In this document: positions 30,946-46,758 of the stretch, piece after piece
How the letters are laid out: every line of letters begins with the position of its first letter
How positions within the stretch are numbered: position 1 is the first letter of the stretch
NCBI GenBank assembly: GCA_027972325.1
Contig: JAPMOS010000001.1
Coordinates: 1,529,821 to 1,593,820 of the forward strand
From: Paratrimastix pyriformis
Taxonomy: Eukaryota; Preaxostyla; Paratrimastigidae
Reading direction: 5' to 3'
DNA length: 64,000 bases
Notes under the pieces: generated by a model
The model's database searches: none
Told to the model about the DNA's origin: nothing
What the model saw: the letters and a program-made list of their open reading frames with translations, nothing else
Made by a program: the position numbers and the translations under genes

Positions 30946-33900
30946 ATGCCTCTGGACAAACACTCGGCGGCTCGTATCCTACAAATTGTGTGGAGGCGCT
31001 ATGTAAATCGGAAACGCGAGCAACCCATTGGGACGATTCAAACATTTTTGCGCCTTCGTCCCAGTCCGGCTTCGGGATCTTGCATTTCCATTTCGCGGAA
31101 TTCGGTGGTGATGAATGACCCATTTGTTGAGGGGAAACGTTGGAATCACACTTTCCATGATGTTTTTTCTGGCCAAGTATCGAATCGCGCTTTCTACAAT
31201 GCCATCTTCCCGCCGCTTCTCCAGGAGTTTTTCTACGACCATAAAGAGGTGACTGTTATTATGAACGGTGCCGGTGGGGGGAAAACCTACACCTTGCTGG
31301 GTCTGTTTCCTCGGATTTCGCCGTCACAGCACACCGCACGCTGCTTTCTGGCTGTCCTTCAGGCCCCCAACCGTATAGTGCCCAGGTGCGGGACCCTTAC
31401 TTAACGACCGAATCGGGGGTTCTGAAGCGGACCGCGGCGAGCCTGTTCCGCAAGCTGAACCGGTTCCGGCGTGACGAGGCGCCCCGGCTGGCCTTCTCGG
31501 CCGTGGAGATCGTGGGCGAGGCCCTGCTGGACGTGCTGGCGCCCGAGGGCCCGCGGCCCGTGCGGACCCGGGAGACCCGCACGGGGACGGTGATGGACGG
31601 GCTGCTGGCTGTGGAGGTGCCCTCGATGGAGCACTTCGTGGCCACCCTGGCCCTGGCCCTGGCCCGGCTCCACGGCCGCGAGGGCCACTTCACCCAGCAC
31701 GCCATCTTCCGCTTCTCGCTGCACCCGCCGGCCCCCTCGGCACCGCCCGCACCAACCGCCCCGACGAGGCCCCCCAGAGAAGCCTGGGTCCGTGCCCCGC
31801 CCTCGCGCCCCTGCCCCCGCCCCCAAGCTCGGCCACCCTCACCCCCTCACCCCCTCACCCCCTCACCTCCTCACCTCCTCTCCTCACCTCCTCTCCTCAC
31901 CTCCTCTCCTCACCTCCTCACCTCCTCTCTCCTCACCTCTCTCTCACCCCTCACCCCTCACCCCTCACCCCCCTCACTCCCTCACTCCCCTCACCCCACC
32001 CTCACTCCCTTGTGGCATGTGGCATGTGCCGCTGGGATGGCACAGAGCCCCAGCCCGGCCGGGGGTCCGTTGGCTTCGACGAGCGCGCTGCAGGAGGAGC
32101 AGGCAGCCTTCGAGGGCTCCGCCGAGGCGGGGCGCCCCCGGTGGCCTTCGACACGGGCCGCGAGGACGACCCCATCTGGGCCCGCCCCCCGCCCGACCAG
32201 GCCCCCCCGGCCGAGGCCCCCGGCCCGCCCCAGCTGGCCTGGGCGCCCGTCAACCTGGACTTCTACCTGCTGGCCAGCTGGCGCGAGTTCCAGCCCGCCG
32301 ACCCGGCTGCCGGGGCCGCCTCGCCCCGTGTGGGGGCCGCCCTGCAGCGCGAGGAGGCCGCCGCCTTCCGGCGCGATCAGGGCGCCGTCAACCAGTCGCT
32401 GACCCTCCTCCGGGCCGTCCTCGGTCCGCACCCCCCCACTCCTGGCCCGGCCCGGCCCTGGGGCACCCACCCCTCTTGCCGCCTGTCTGACCTGCCTGAC
32501 CCTTGCCGCCTGTCTGATCTGTGGCCCGTTGGGGGCGGCTGCGGCTGGTGGGGCGGGGTGCGGGCTGGTGCCTCCCAGAGCGGCTGGCGAGCACGCCCGG
32601 GACTGCGGCCGTGCCACTGTCGGCCTGGCGGACGTGCAAGCTGACCCACGTGCTGCGGCGGCCCTTCGTGGGCACGGGCCGGGTGGTGGCTATGGGGTTC
32701 GTCTCGCCCCGCCCCGAGGCCGCCCCCCAGGCCAAGGTCGGCACGCCCGCCATCCACACGCCCACGCCCACGCCTCCCCTCCCGGCCGAAGGGCCCCAAC
32801 TCGGCACCCGTCGCCACCGTCTCGGCACCCCTTCTTCACCTGGTGTGCCGTGCGCGGCGGGGGGGCGGGCAGAGCACCCTCGAGTGGCTGGGCTGCATCC
32901 GGCGCCTGTCGGCCCGCTACGGGGCCTCGCTGCCCGTCCACGGGGTGCCCCCCTCGCCCCTGCCCGAGCCCCCCATGGGCAGCCGCGCCGCCCGGATGCG
33001 CCTGGCCGGGACGCCCTCGCCCTCGCCCTCGCCCTCCGCCGCGGCTCCCGCCAGCCCCTGGGTGGCCGGGCTGCCCTCGCCCATCGCCCCCGACCCGGCC
33101 CACCAGCGCCTCCTCAGCCTCGCATTCACCCGCTCCCGGTCCGCCCCGCCCCGCCCCGCCCCGCCCTTTGCCTGCGGCCCCTTCCGCGCCGTCCCATGGG
33201 CACCATCCACCGTGCATCCACCGTGCCGCATGGGCACCGGACAACCGGGGTTCTGGGGCGGTCCTGGTGGCCGGGCGGGGCTGATGGGCGGGCCTCAGGT
33301 CGCCCCTCCGCCAGCACGGGCTGCCCGCCACGCCTGGCCACTTCCCGCCGGGGCTGGCGGCCCTGTCGACCCGGACCCAGTTCACGGCCCTGCCGCCCCC
33401 GCCCCCCGCCGCCCCCGAGGCGGCCCCCATCGCCCTGCCCCTGCCCTCGCCCTCGGCCGCGCCCTCGCCCTCGGCCGCGCCCTCGGCCTCGGCCGCCACC
33501 CCACTCTGGGCCTTGCGGGCCCCCCCGGCCGCCGCCCCGTCCGCCTTCACCGACCTGAGCGGCGAGGAGCCCGCCCCGGCCCCCGCCCCGGCCCCAGCCC
33601 CGGCCCCCGAGGTGCCGTCGTTGGCGCCTCCCTGCAGCCCGCCGCCCGCCGAGGGTCCCATGGCGGCCGCCAGCCCGCTGGGCACCCCGGACGCCGCCGC
33701 CAGGGCCCCGGCCCCCACGGGGCGGCCTGACCCGGGTGCGGCGGCCATCGCGGCCCGGGCGGCCGAGACCCGGGCAAAGCTGGAAATCCTCAGGCGCCGC
33801 ATCCGCAGGGCCGCCACCTGCACGAGGTCCCCGCCCGGCCACAGGCCCCGCCCACGCCCCGCAGTCCCTCCCCTCCATCCCCCCCCCCCCCCCCCCCCCC

Positions 33901-36186
33901 GACGCGTCAGGCCTCACTCGCTCATGCGGGTATGTCTGTGCTGTGCTGTGCGGGCATGTCTGTGCTGCCCGCAGCCCGGGCGCGGCGGCTGGGACGAGCG
34001 CGCTGCTGCCGGCTGGGGAGGGCGGCCTCGAGGGGCTGCGGGCGAGAGCGAGGAGGCCCGGGCGCAGGAGCGGCTGCTGGCCCTCGACGCCCTCGACACC
34101 CTCGGGACCGCCGCCGCCATGCCCGCCGCCCTCCAGGCAGCCGACCGGTTGCCCTCCACGCCCGGCTGGGCCTCGGGACCCGGCTCGCCCCGCTCGCCTC
34201 CCGCGCGACCTCGCGGCCGCCCCCGGGGCCCCGCCTGGCGAGGAGGCTCGAGCCCTCCGCCTGGGCCCCCGCCCGCCTCGCCAGCCAAGAGCAGCCTCCT
34301 CGCCCGCATCGCCACCCAATCCGTCCGCAGCCCCCCCCCCCCCCCCCCCCCCCCACCCCCCCCCCCCCCACTCGCCTCCCCCCGGTCCACTCGCCCTCGC
34401 CGACCTGGGCCCTGACTCTGTCTGACCGCTGGCCGCTTGGCTGACCGTTCACTGTGGGCTGTGGGGGCCGTGGGGGGCCGTGGGTGGCGGGCAGAACTCG
34501 TCGCTGCTTGGGACGCCCCTGCAGGCCATCGCCCGCTCGCCGGCCCCCGCGGCCCCCTCGGCGGGCGCCCCCGGGGACCCGGTGGCTGTGCGGCTGGCCC
34601 AGATCGCCCTCCAGGCGGCGCCCCCCGCCCCGCTGGCCTCCCCGCGGCCCGCCCCCGCCCCCCCAGGGGCAGCCGGGGCCAGCAGCAGCCCCCGGCCCCA
34701 GTCCCGGGCCCTGGGCGAGCCCGCCATGATGGGGGCAGCTCCCTCCCCGCGCGGCTCGTCGGCCGCCGGGCCGGCTCAGGCATCGCCCCGGCCGGCGGGC
34801 GCGGGGTACCCGGTGGCCATGGCCCGCTCCCTCGTGCAGACCTACTACCACGCCGCCTCCGCGCCGAATGTCCGCCCCGCCCACCGCCGCTGCCGCCCCT
34901 CCCTGGGGCCATCCTGCGATCCTGCGATCCGGCTCCTCGCATCTGCCGGCTGGGTGCCTCCCTCGGGCCGGCCCCTGCTGACCGGGCGGCCCTGCCCCCG
35001 CCCCTGCACCCGCCCTTTTTGGGGGTGCCGTGGGGGCCCAGGTTGCCCTGCTGCGGACCCTCTACGCCGAGCAGCCCGCCCACAGCCACCTGGGCGCCGC
35101 CCCCGATGCCCGCCCAGGCAGCCGCCCGGCCACCCCGCGCGCCCCGGCCCCGGCCACGCCCCGGCCGGCCACCCCACGGGGTCCGCCGCCCCCCCCCCCC
35201 CAACCACCCCGGCCCGCCCCGGCCAGGCCAGCGCCTCAGCCCGCACCCCTGGACTGGACGGCCTCAGTCCGCCCTGCGCGGCCCTCGCTTCCCTGGCCCC
35301 GGCGCGGCCTCACCTGGGCGGCTCTCTCCTCCTTCCCTCCCTCCCTCCCTCCCTCCCTCCTCCCTCGCCCCTTCTGGGCGGGCGGGCAGAGGCAGCCCCG
35401 ACGGGCCTCGAGAGCAGCGCCTGCTGCGGGCCGAGCAGACGCCCCGGGTGGCCGATCCGCAGGCCGCCGCCCCGCCCCCGCCGGGACGCCCCGCTCCGAG
35501 GCCGAGCGTGGCGAGGCGGCCGCCATGGCATGCGCACAGGCCGAGGTCGCCCCACGCACCCACGCACCATCCCCCACAGTCCTCCCCCTCCCCTCCCCCC
35601 CCCCCCTCCCCCTCTTCCGCGGGGATGTGCCGAGCGGCGATGATGCTGACCCTCTGCGGGGGCGGGCTTCCTGTGGGCCTGGGGGTGCATGGGGGTGCCT
35701 TGGGCTGGCTGGCTGGCTGGGGGTGCATTGGGTGGGGCTGGGCAGGCCGTGGCGGGCCGTGTGGCGCGGCTCTTCGAGGGCCGCCTGGTGGCCGTCCAGT
35801 CGATCCTGGTGCAGCCCCTCCTGCCCCCCACGGCCCCCGCCACGGCCCCAGCGGCAGCGGGCGGCCCGGGTGCCGGGGCGGGGCCCCTGAGCGAGGGGCT
35901 GCTGGGGGCGGGGCTGCTGGCCCAGGTGGTCGGCCAGGCGGGCCGCCCGCAGGCCCCCGCCACGGCCCGGCCGGGGGCGCCCCTGGCGGCTGCTGCGCTG
36001 ACGGCCCTCTCGCAGCAGCTGGGCCTGTGCCCGGTGGCCGGGGGGGCGGCCGGGGCGGGGCCGGCGCCCGAGGGTGCGGGGGCCGACCGGGGCTTCGCCT
36101 TCACCCACTCGCTGGTGCTGCTGCCCGACCCCGGGCGGACCCACCTCCGCATCGCCTCCGACCTGCTCGCCACCACGCCCCTCTGA
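30946..36186 (+). CDS. Divergent kinesin-like protein with N-terminal IQ motif
   Basis: Microtubule-motor family protein. From the ATG at 30946 it has an IQ-like helix (ILQIVWRRYVNRKR), then a kinesin motor core: IQTFLRLRPS, FHDVFSGQVSNRAFYNAI, the nucleotide loop NGAGGGKTYTLLG, SAVEIVGEALLDVL (family EIYNEEVRDLL), GHFTQHAIFRF in place of switch I SSRSHAIF, YLLASWREF in place of switch II DLAGSE, DQGAVNQSLTLLRAVL, RTCKLTHVLRRPF and QSTLEWLGCIRRL. Residue order fits the family, but both switches are degraded and the first Gly of the Walker A loop is Asn, so ATP-driven motility is doubtful. The tail is long, Pro/Ala/Gly-rich and repeat-split, with a short helix (RAAETRAKLEILRRRIRR). It ends with HLRIASDLLATTPL and the stop at 36184-36186. 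Confidence 0.75.
31843..32005. repeat. Intronic (CCTCAC/CCTCTC)n pyrimidine array
   Basis: Degenerate CTCACC and CTCCT units in the kinesin gene, between the exon with HAIFRF and the exon with ALQEEQAAFEG. Confidence 0.8.
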
Positions 36187-36580
36187 GGGCCGCCAATCCC
36201 CATCGGCCCCACCATCCCCATCGGCCCCATCGGCCCCATCGGCCCAGCCCACCCGCTGGGGGGGCAGTTTGTATTGTATTGGCGTTCTCTTCGTCCCCTC
36301 CCCTCCCCTCCCCTCCCTTGCCCTGTGGGATCCTTTCGCGGGCCCCCTCCCCCTGCCCCTCTCTCCCCTGTCTGCCATCCCCTGCCCACCCCGCCCCTCC
36401 CCGCTTGGGTGGGCCAGGGTTCGCGTGGGCGGCCTTCGTTGTGCTGCCGTGTGGGTCCAGAGGGAGGGAAGGGGAACGGAGGTCGGAGGGTCCAACAAAG
36501 CGATGCGCCTCGGGGAGCGGCTCATCTGGGAGAGGATGAGGATGAGGGCGGCCAGTGGCATGCGAGCGGGTTGGATGGTG

Positions 36581-36690
36581 GTTGGGGTTGGGGTTGGGGT
36601 TGAGTTGGAATTGGGGGGTTGGGGGGGGGGGGGGGAGGGAGGGAGGGAGGGAGGGAGGGAGGGAGGGAGGGGGGAGGGGGAGGGAGGGGT
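36581..36690. repeat. G-rich 3' flank: (GGTTGG)n and (GGGA)n
   Basis: GGGGTT-like units (36581-36604), a G run, then GGGA repeats directly downstream of the composite gene's stop codon. On its transcript strand this is C/T-rich. Confidence 0.75.
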
Positions 36691-42474
<5,784 letters not shown>

Positions 42475-42518
42475 TTCTTTCTATCATATTTCAGTGTATG
42501 AGCGATCCGTTCTAGTCA
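42475..42518. promoter_or_regulatory. 44-bp bidirectional promoter region
   Basis: All the sequence between the start codons of the composite gene (minus, 42474) and the downstream plus-strand gene (42519). It is AT-rich, with no TATA box. If both starts are right, the core promoters must overlap the first exons. Confidence 0.5.
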
Positions 42519-45071
42519 ATGCAATCGCCAATCCCGAGAGATGGAGCCATTCCAGAGGCACCCGATCTCCAATTTAAGTTGGCTCTCGGCCACCTGGACT
42601 CCTGGCTCACTTCGACGATCCCTACCACATACGAGCTATGCAGTCAGGTTTTGATCTCGTTGGACACGATTTTTCACATCATCAATACTGCCCGCCCCAC
42701 GCTCCTGGATGGGATACTGTCCAGCACGTTCTCCTTGTGGTATCACTGGCGAACGGAGTCTTTTGGGCCAACATTTCCAACGCTGGCCCACATTGTGACC
42801 ACGTTTGCCGGACAGCTTGCCCCAGCCACGGGCCTCGATGCCCCGGCCGTCACGGCCGCCCTGGAGGCCACTGCCTGGCGATCTCTGCTGTTGAGAGTCA
42901 CCTTCGCCACCGCCCTGCTCCAGCGGCTGTTCCTCCGCCCCCTGGATTGCCAGTGGACGGCCGTCCTCAGCGGGCCGTGGACCTTCTTCATCAGGCGCCT
43001 CCTCGACTCCGTTCCCCCCGCCGTCCCCGTTGGCGCCACCGCCTGCCCGGGGGGAACCGGGGCCCCCGAGCTCGCAGAGCTTTTGGCGATGAGGGCGGCC
43101 TTGTCTCTTGTGCGATCCGAGGCGTCTCTTCTCGCTCGGCATCACTGCCAACCGGACGGATTTTGCGCCCCCAGCGAGCCCACCGCCCCCGCGGGCACTG
43201 CGGGCACTGCAGGCACCGGGGGCGCTCTCCACAGCTGCACCTTCTGTGCCGTCCACACGTACTTCGCCCTTCGCGCCTGCTGCGTCATCCGGGCTTGTCC
43301 ACGACCGCAGTCCATCCCACAGGTTGCCCAGCTCTTGCCCCCGCCGCATCCACAGCCACAGCCACAGCCACAGCCACAGCCACAGCCACAGCCACAGCCA
43401 CAGCCACAGCCCCCACCTGGGCCACCACCTGAGCCACTGCGGGATTCGGGAGCGGACGGCGAGCGGGTTGACATGATGATCCCCGAGGCAGCTTATCTCA
43501 TGATCTGGGGCGTCCTCGAGGACCTGGAGGCCCCCCAGGGCGGCCTCTTTTCGGGCCGGCCGAACTGCCGCCTGGCGGCGCTGGTGGGGCTGAGCTCCTT
43601 CCTGAAGGACCGTCTGCTGGCCTGTGAGAGCAGCTTCCAGCAGCAGTCCGTCTCCCTGGTCCGGCTGGGCCTCCTAGCCGCCCGCCTGGCCCAGTGCGCC
43701 GAAGCCTGCGTCTCGCTCGCTGGCTCATCCTTCCAGCAGCCCCTCTGCATCATTGGGCGCACCCTGCTGGCCGTCAATCGGGCCCGTGGCTGCAAGAGCC
43801 TCCCCTCGGCCGCGACTCTGTGCGCGCTGAGCCGCTTCCGGCCTCTGCTGGCCCCGGACGCTCGGGCGGCCCTGGCGCCGGCACTGCACTACTTCGTCCA
43901 CGACCTGAAGCTCCTTGACCGAGGCGCCCCGCTGGCCGCCTTGGCCGACCCCCATCCCACCCTCGAGTCACTCCTGGAACCCCTTCGGCCTTGGCCCATT
44001 CCCACCCCCAAGCAGGGGGACCCGGATGCAGCCATCCTCCGCGCCGTCCTCCTGACCGAAGGCCCCGCCCTGGCAGCCGCTTACGGGCCCCTGCCGCCAG
44101 TCCTCCAGCAGCAGCAGCAACAACAGCAACAGCAAGCTGACCTGCCCTGCCGCCGCCTACCCGCTCAACCACCCGGTGGCGGAGCGCCTGTCGTGACGGT
44201 TTTGCTGCCCCGCCGAAAGAGGCGCCTCGGCACGGCCCCTGACCAGCCCCCCGAGGCGGCGGCGGGCCAGTTTTTGGCTCCCGACCAAAAGGACCCCCAG
44301 CCCACCGGGCCCACGGCTTCCAAGGACCCGACGGCGGCGGCATCCTCCGCGATCCCCAACGCGGGTGCCGATGGGCCACGCCCCAGCGCTCTTTTGGCCA
44401 GGGCGCTGATTGCCGCCGAGTGTGGCGCTTCGGACCACCCGAACAAGGGCAGCCGGGGCGATGCGCCCAGGGAGGGCGAGGACGAGGCCCACGCCATCGA
44501 CCTGGATGCCCTCGCCGAGCGAGACGAGCGCCTGCGGACGGGGGCCGGGGTCCGCAAGCGGCCCCATCCGTCCACGGGGGACACTTTCGTCGACGGGTAT
44601 CGGCAGGCGCAACCGGGCGGCGACCGGGACCCCGATGAGGACGACGACGGCCAGGACGATTACGCCGACCTCGTGGGCCTGGTCGACCTGGTCACTTGCG
44701 AGGAGCCTGACGAAGGAGGCCACCCTGACGAGGGCCCGGATCCCGCCTCAGGGGCCAGCCGAACAGCACGGGGCGACCTCTGGGAAGGCGATGCCGAATC
44801 TGACCCCGACTACCCGAACGACGGCGATGGCGAGGGCGAAGATGCTGACGCAGACGAGGAGGAGGAGGAGGAGGAGGAGGAGGAGGAGGAGGAGAGGAAG
44901 GAGAAGGACTGCCCTGACGGTTACCCCTTCAGTCCTACCCATCTCCCTTGGTCGCCGTGCAAGGGGACTCCACGCTGGCAGCGGGCCCTGCGGCAGGTGA
45001 AGCTGGACAACCCCGTGATCAGACGATCTCCACTAACGACCTCAAATCATCCCCTTGCTCCTGAATCGTGA
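42519..45071 (+). CDS. Unidentified 850-residue protein, single open frame, acidic C-terminal part
   Basis: The frame is open from the ATG at 42519 to the stop at 45069-45071, unlike every other large gene here. The N-terminal third is hydrophobic and helical with regular Leu/Thr/Ala spacing (LALGHLDSWLTSTIPTTYEL, SLLLRVTFATALLQRLFLRP). A Cys cluster (CTFCAVHTYFALRACCVIRA) precedes a Pro-Gln repeat (43345-43415). The middle is again helical (LAALVGLSSFLKDRLLACES). The C-terminal part has a Gln run (44107-44136), a basic PRRKRRL that could be a nuclear signal, and an acidic block ending in about 13 Glu (44855-44894). I recognise no family. The layout would suit a helical-repeat nuclear or nucleolar protein. 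Some in-frame introns may be hidden. Confidence 0.7.
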   Translation: MQSPIPRDGAIPEAPDLQFKLALGHLDSWLTSTIPTTYELCSQVLISLDTIFHIINTARPTLLDGILSSTFSLWYHWRTESFGPTFPTLAHIVTTFAGQLAPATGLDAPAVTAALEATAWRSLLLRVTFATALLQRLFLRPLDCQWTAVLSGPWTFFIRRLLDSVPPAVPVGATACPGGTGAPELAELLAMRAALSLVRSEASLLARHHCQPDGFCAPSEPTAPAGTAGTAGTGGALHSCTFCAVHTYFALRACCVIRACPRPQSIPQVAQLLPPPHPQPQPQPQPQPQPQPQPQPQPPPGPPPEPLRDSGADGERVDMMIPEAAYLMIWGVLEDLEAPQGGLFSGRPNCRLAALVGLSSFLKDRLLACESSFQQQSVSLVRLGLLAARLAQCAEACVSLAGSSFQQPLCIIGRTLLAVNRARGCKSLPSAATLCALSRFRPLLAPDARAALAPALHYFVHDLKLLDRGAPLAALADPHPTLESLLEPLRPWPIPTPKQGDPDAAILRAVLLTEGPALAAAYGPLPPVLQQQQQQQQQQADLPCRRLPAQPPGGGAPVVTVLLPRRKRRLGTAPDQPPEAAAGQFLAPDQKDPQPTGPTASKDPTAAASSAIPNAGADGPRPSALLARALIAAECGASDHPNKGSRGDAPREGEDEAHAIDLDALAERDERLRTGAGVRKRPHPSTGDTFVDGYRQAQPGGDRDPDEDDDGQDDYADLVGLVDLVTCEEPDEGGHPDEGPDPASGASRTARGDLWEGDAESDPDYPNDGDGEGEDADADEEEEEEEEEEEEERKEKDCPDGYPFSPTHLPWSPCKGTPRWQRALRQVKLDNPVIRRSPLTTSNHPLAPES

Positions 45072-45221
45072 AACAAAGGCGTTGATCTTGTGATTGCGTT
45101 CTGCAGCCTTGTGGGAATGACTTCAACCGAATCTCCGCAAAAAAAAAGCGATCTAATCCCCGGTTGTTGACCGGCTCATCAATCTCCTCTCGCCTTACCT
45201 TCGCCTTCAGCGTCACAAAGA

Positions 45222-46758
45222 ATGAGTATGAGCTTGGGGACCGTGTTCGTTGGAGGCATTAGTTGGAAGGTCTTTTTTCTTCCTCTCACTGCCAATTCGC
45301 TTACCAACCAGTTTTTCAACAGGCCGATGAGGCATCGTTGCGGCACTTCTTTTCCACCTTTGGAAACGTTGTGGATTGCAAGATTATCATGGATAAGGAA
45401 AAGGGAAAATCAAAGGGGTCTGATTCTTTCAGGTTTCCTTTCGAATTCATGCCGGTCGGATAGCTATGGCTTTGTCACATTTGAGCACGCTGATACTGCC
45501 GAAACGGTCAAGAGAATGTCTGATGCAAAATCGGATCCATGGCACAAACATTCCTTTTTTTTGCATCCAGGGGTAACTTGCACTTTCTGGGAAAGATGGT
45601 CTGCTTCATGACCAACCTCTTCTTTTTATTAACATTGCTTTGGTCAGATGAACGTTGGCGATGCTTACCGCAAGACTGATACTCCAAATTCATTCCCCCT
45701 TCCTGACCGGCGTGTGAGCCAACCCGCTGGTCTGGTCGAACTGCTTTTGGCACTTCTATCTCCTCCTTCCACCTTAGCCGATCAAACTCCTCGTGCGTCT
45801 TCCGTCCCATCCACTTCTCAACAGCAGATGCTGGGCCTGTCGGCCTACTATGCTGCGATGGCTCAGGCGGCCCAAGCGCAGGCCAGCATCCCTCAACCGC
45901 AGGCTCCGGCCACTTCGGGGGCTCTTTTTCCCGAGCTGCTGGCCGCGCTTGGGATCCCCCCGCCGGCGCAGGCTCCCCTGGCCGCCCCCACCGACTACGC
46001 CCAGCAATACCTGAAGAAGTACCAGGAGCAGTATCTCCTCTTCGCCCAGCACTTCTTGGAGCAGGAGCAGGCTGTCCTGGAACAGGAAGCGCTCCGCGTG
46101 GGCCACCGCCCCTCGGCCGCTCCCAACCGGCCGCCGTCCGCCCCTGTCCAGCCGTTGCAGATGCAGTCCCTTCAGCAGGCCCTGGCGGCCCTGGCGCCCC
46201 TGGACAACTCCCGCCCGCAACAGGTTCCCCGCCGGGTTGGCCAGACCCCATCCGTCCCCTCGTTTGCGCCGCCCCCGCCTCCGGTCATGCCCACCGCCCA
46301 ACAGCTCGCGGCATTCCTGCTCCAGCAGCAGCAACAGCAGCAACAGCAGCAGCAGCAGCAGGCAGCCCCCGCCCCGGTGGAGGCTCCTGCAGCTGCCGGG
46401 CCACAGTCTTCCCGCCCGGAAGAGGTGCCACGCTCCGAGTCACCGTTCTATGGCAACCCGGCCGACCGGACCAATGCGTCCTTCTTCCCCTTCGCCTCCG
46501 ATCAGTTTGCTCGCGCCGCCCCCGCCGCCCCCGGCTCGGACATGCTGGACTCGCGCTATCGTTCCTCGATGTTCGCGGGCCTTTCTCCGGAGTATTTGCA
46601 GCAGCTGCAGACCCAGTTCCCCTCGATGGAGGTCTGTCCCGCCCGTCCGCTTGGGGCCTCTGACCGGCGGGCGTTCGGTTGGGTTGGGTTGGGCGCAGGT
46701 CCCCAAGATGGCGTCCTTCAACATGTCCATCCCGGATGCCCGTGACATGCTCCACTAG
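45222..46758 (+). CDS. Single-RRM RNA-binding protein with Gln-rich tail
   Basis: The ATG at 45222 gives MSMSLGTVFVGGISWK (RNP2). A short intron (GTCTTT...TCAACAG) leads to ADEASLRHFFSTFGNVVDCK and IIMDKEKGKSKG. The next intron splits the RNP1 motif, giving KGYGFVTFEHADTAE. GNLHFLGK and MNVGDAYRKT complete the RRM, resembling DAZ/Musashi-type domains. The tail is about 330 residues of Gln/Ala/Pro-rich, prion-like sequence with a 13-residue Gln run (46322-46362), a helix (YLKKYQEQYLLFAQHFLEQE) and the end SFNMSIPDARDMLH, stop 46756-46758. Probably a post-transcriptional regulator of mRNA; targets unknown. Confidence 0.85.

Noticed and set aside
36581-36604. GGGGTT units resembling ciliate telomere repeats (also 63236-63284).
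   Set aside because: Only a few copies, mixed with GGGTTC or GGGA units. The second tract is coding (Asn-Pro) and both sit inside gene-dense DNA.
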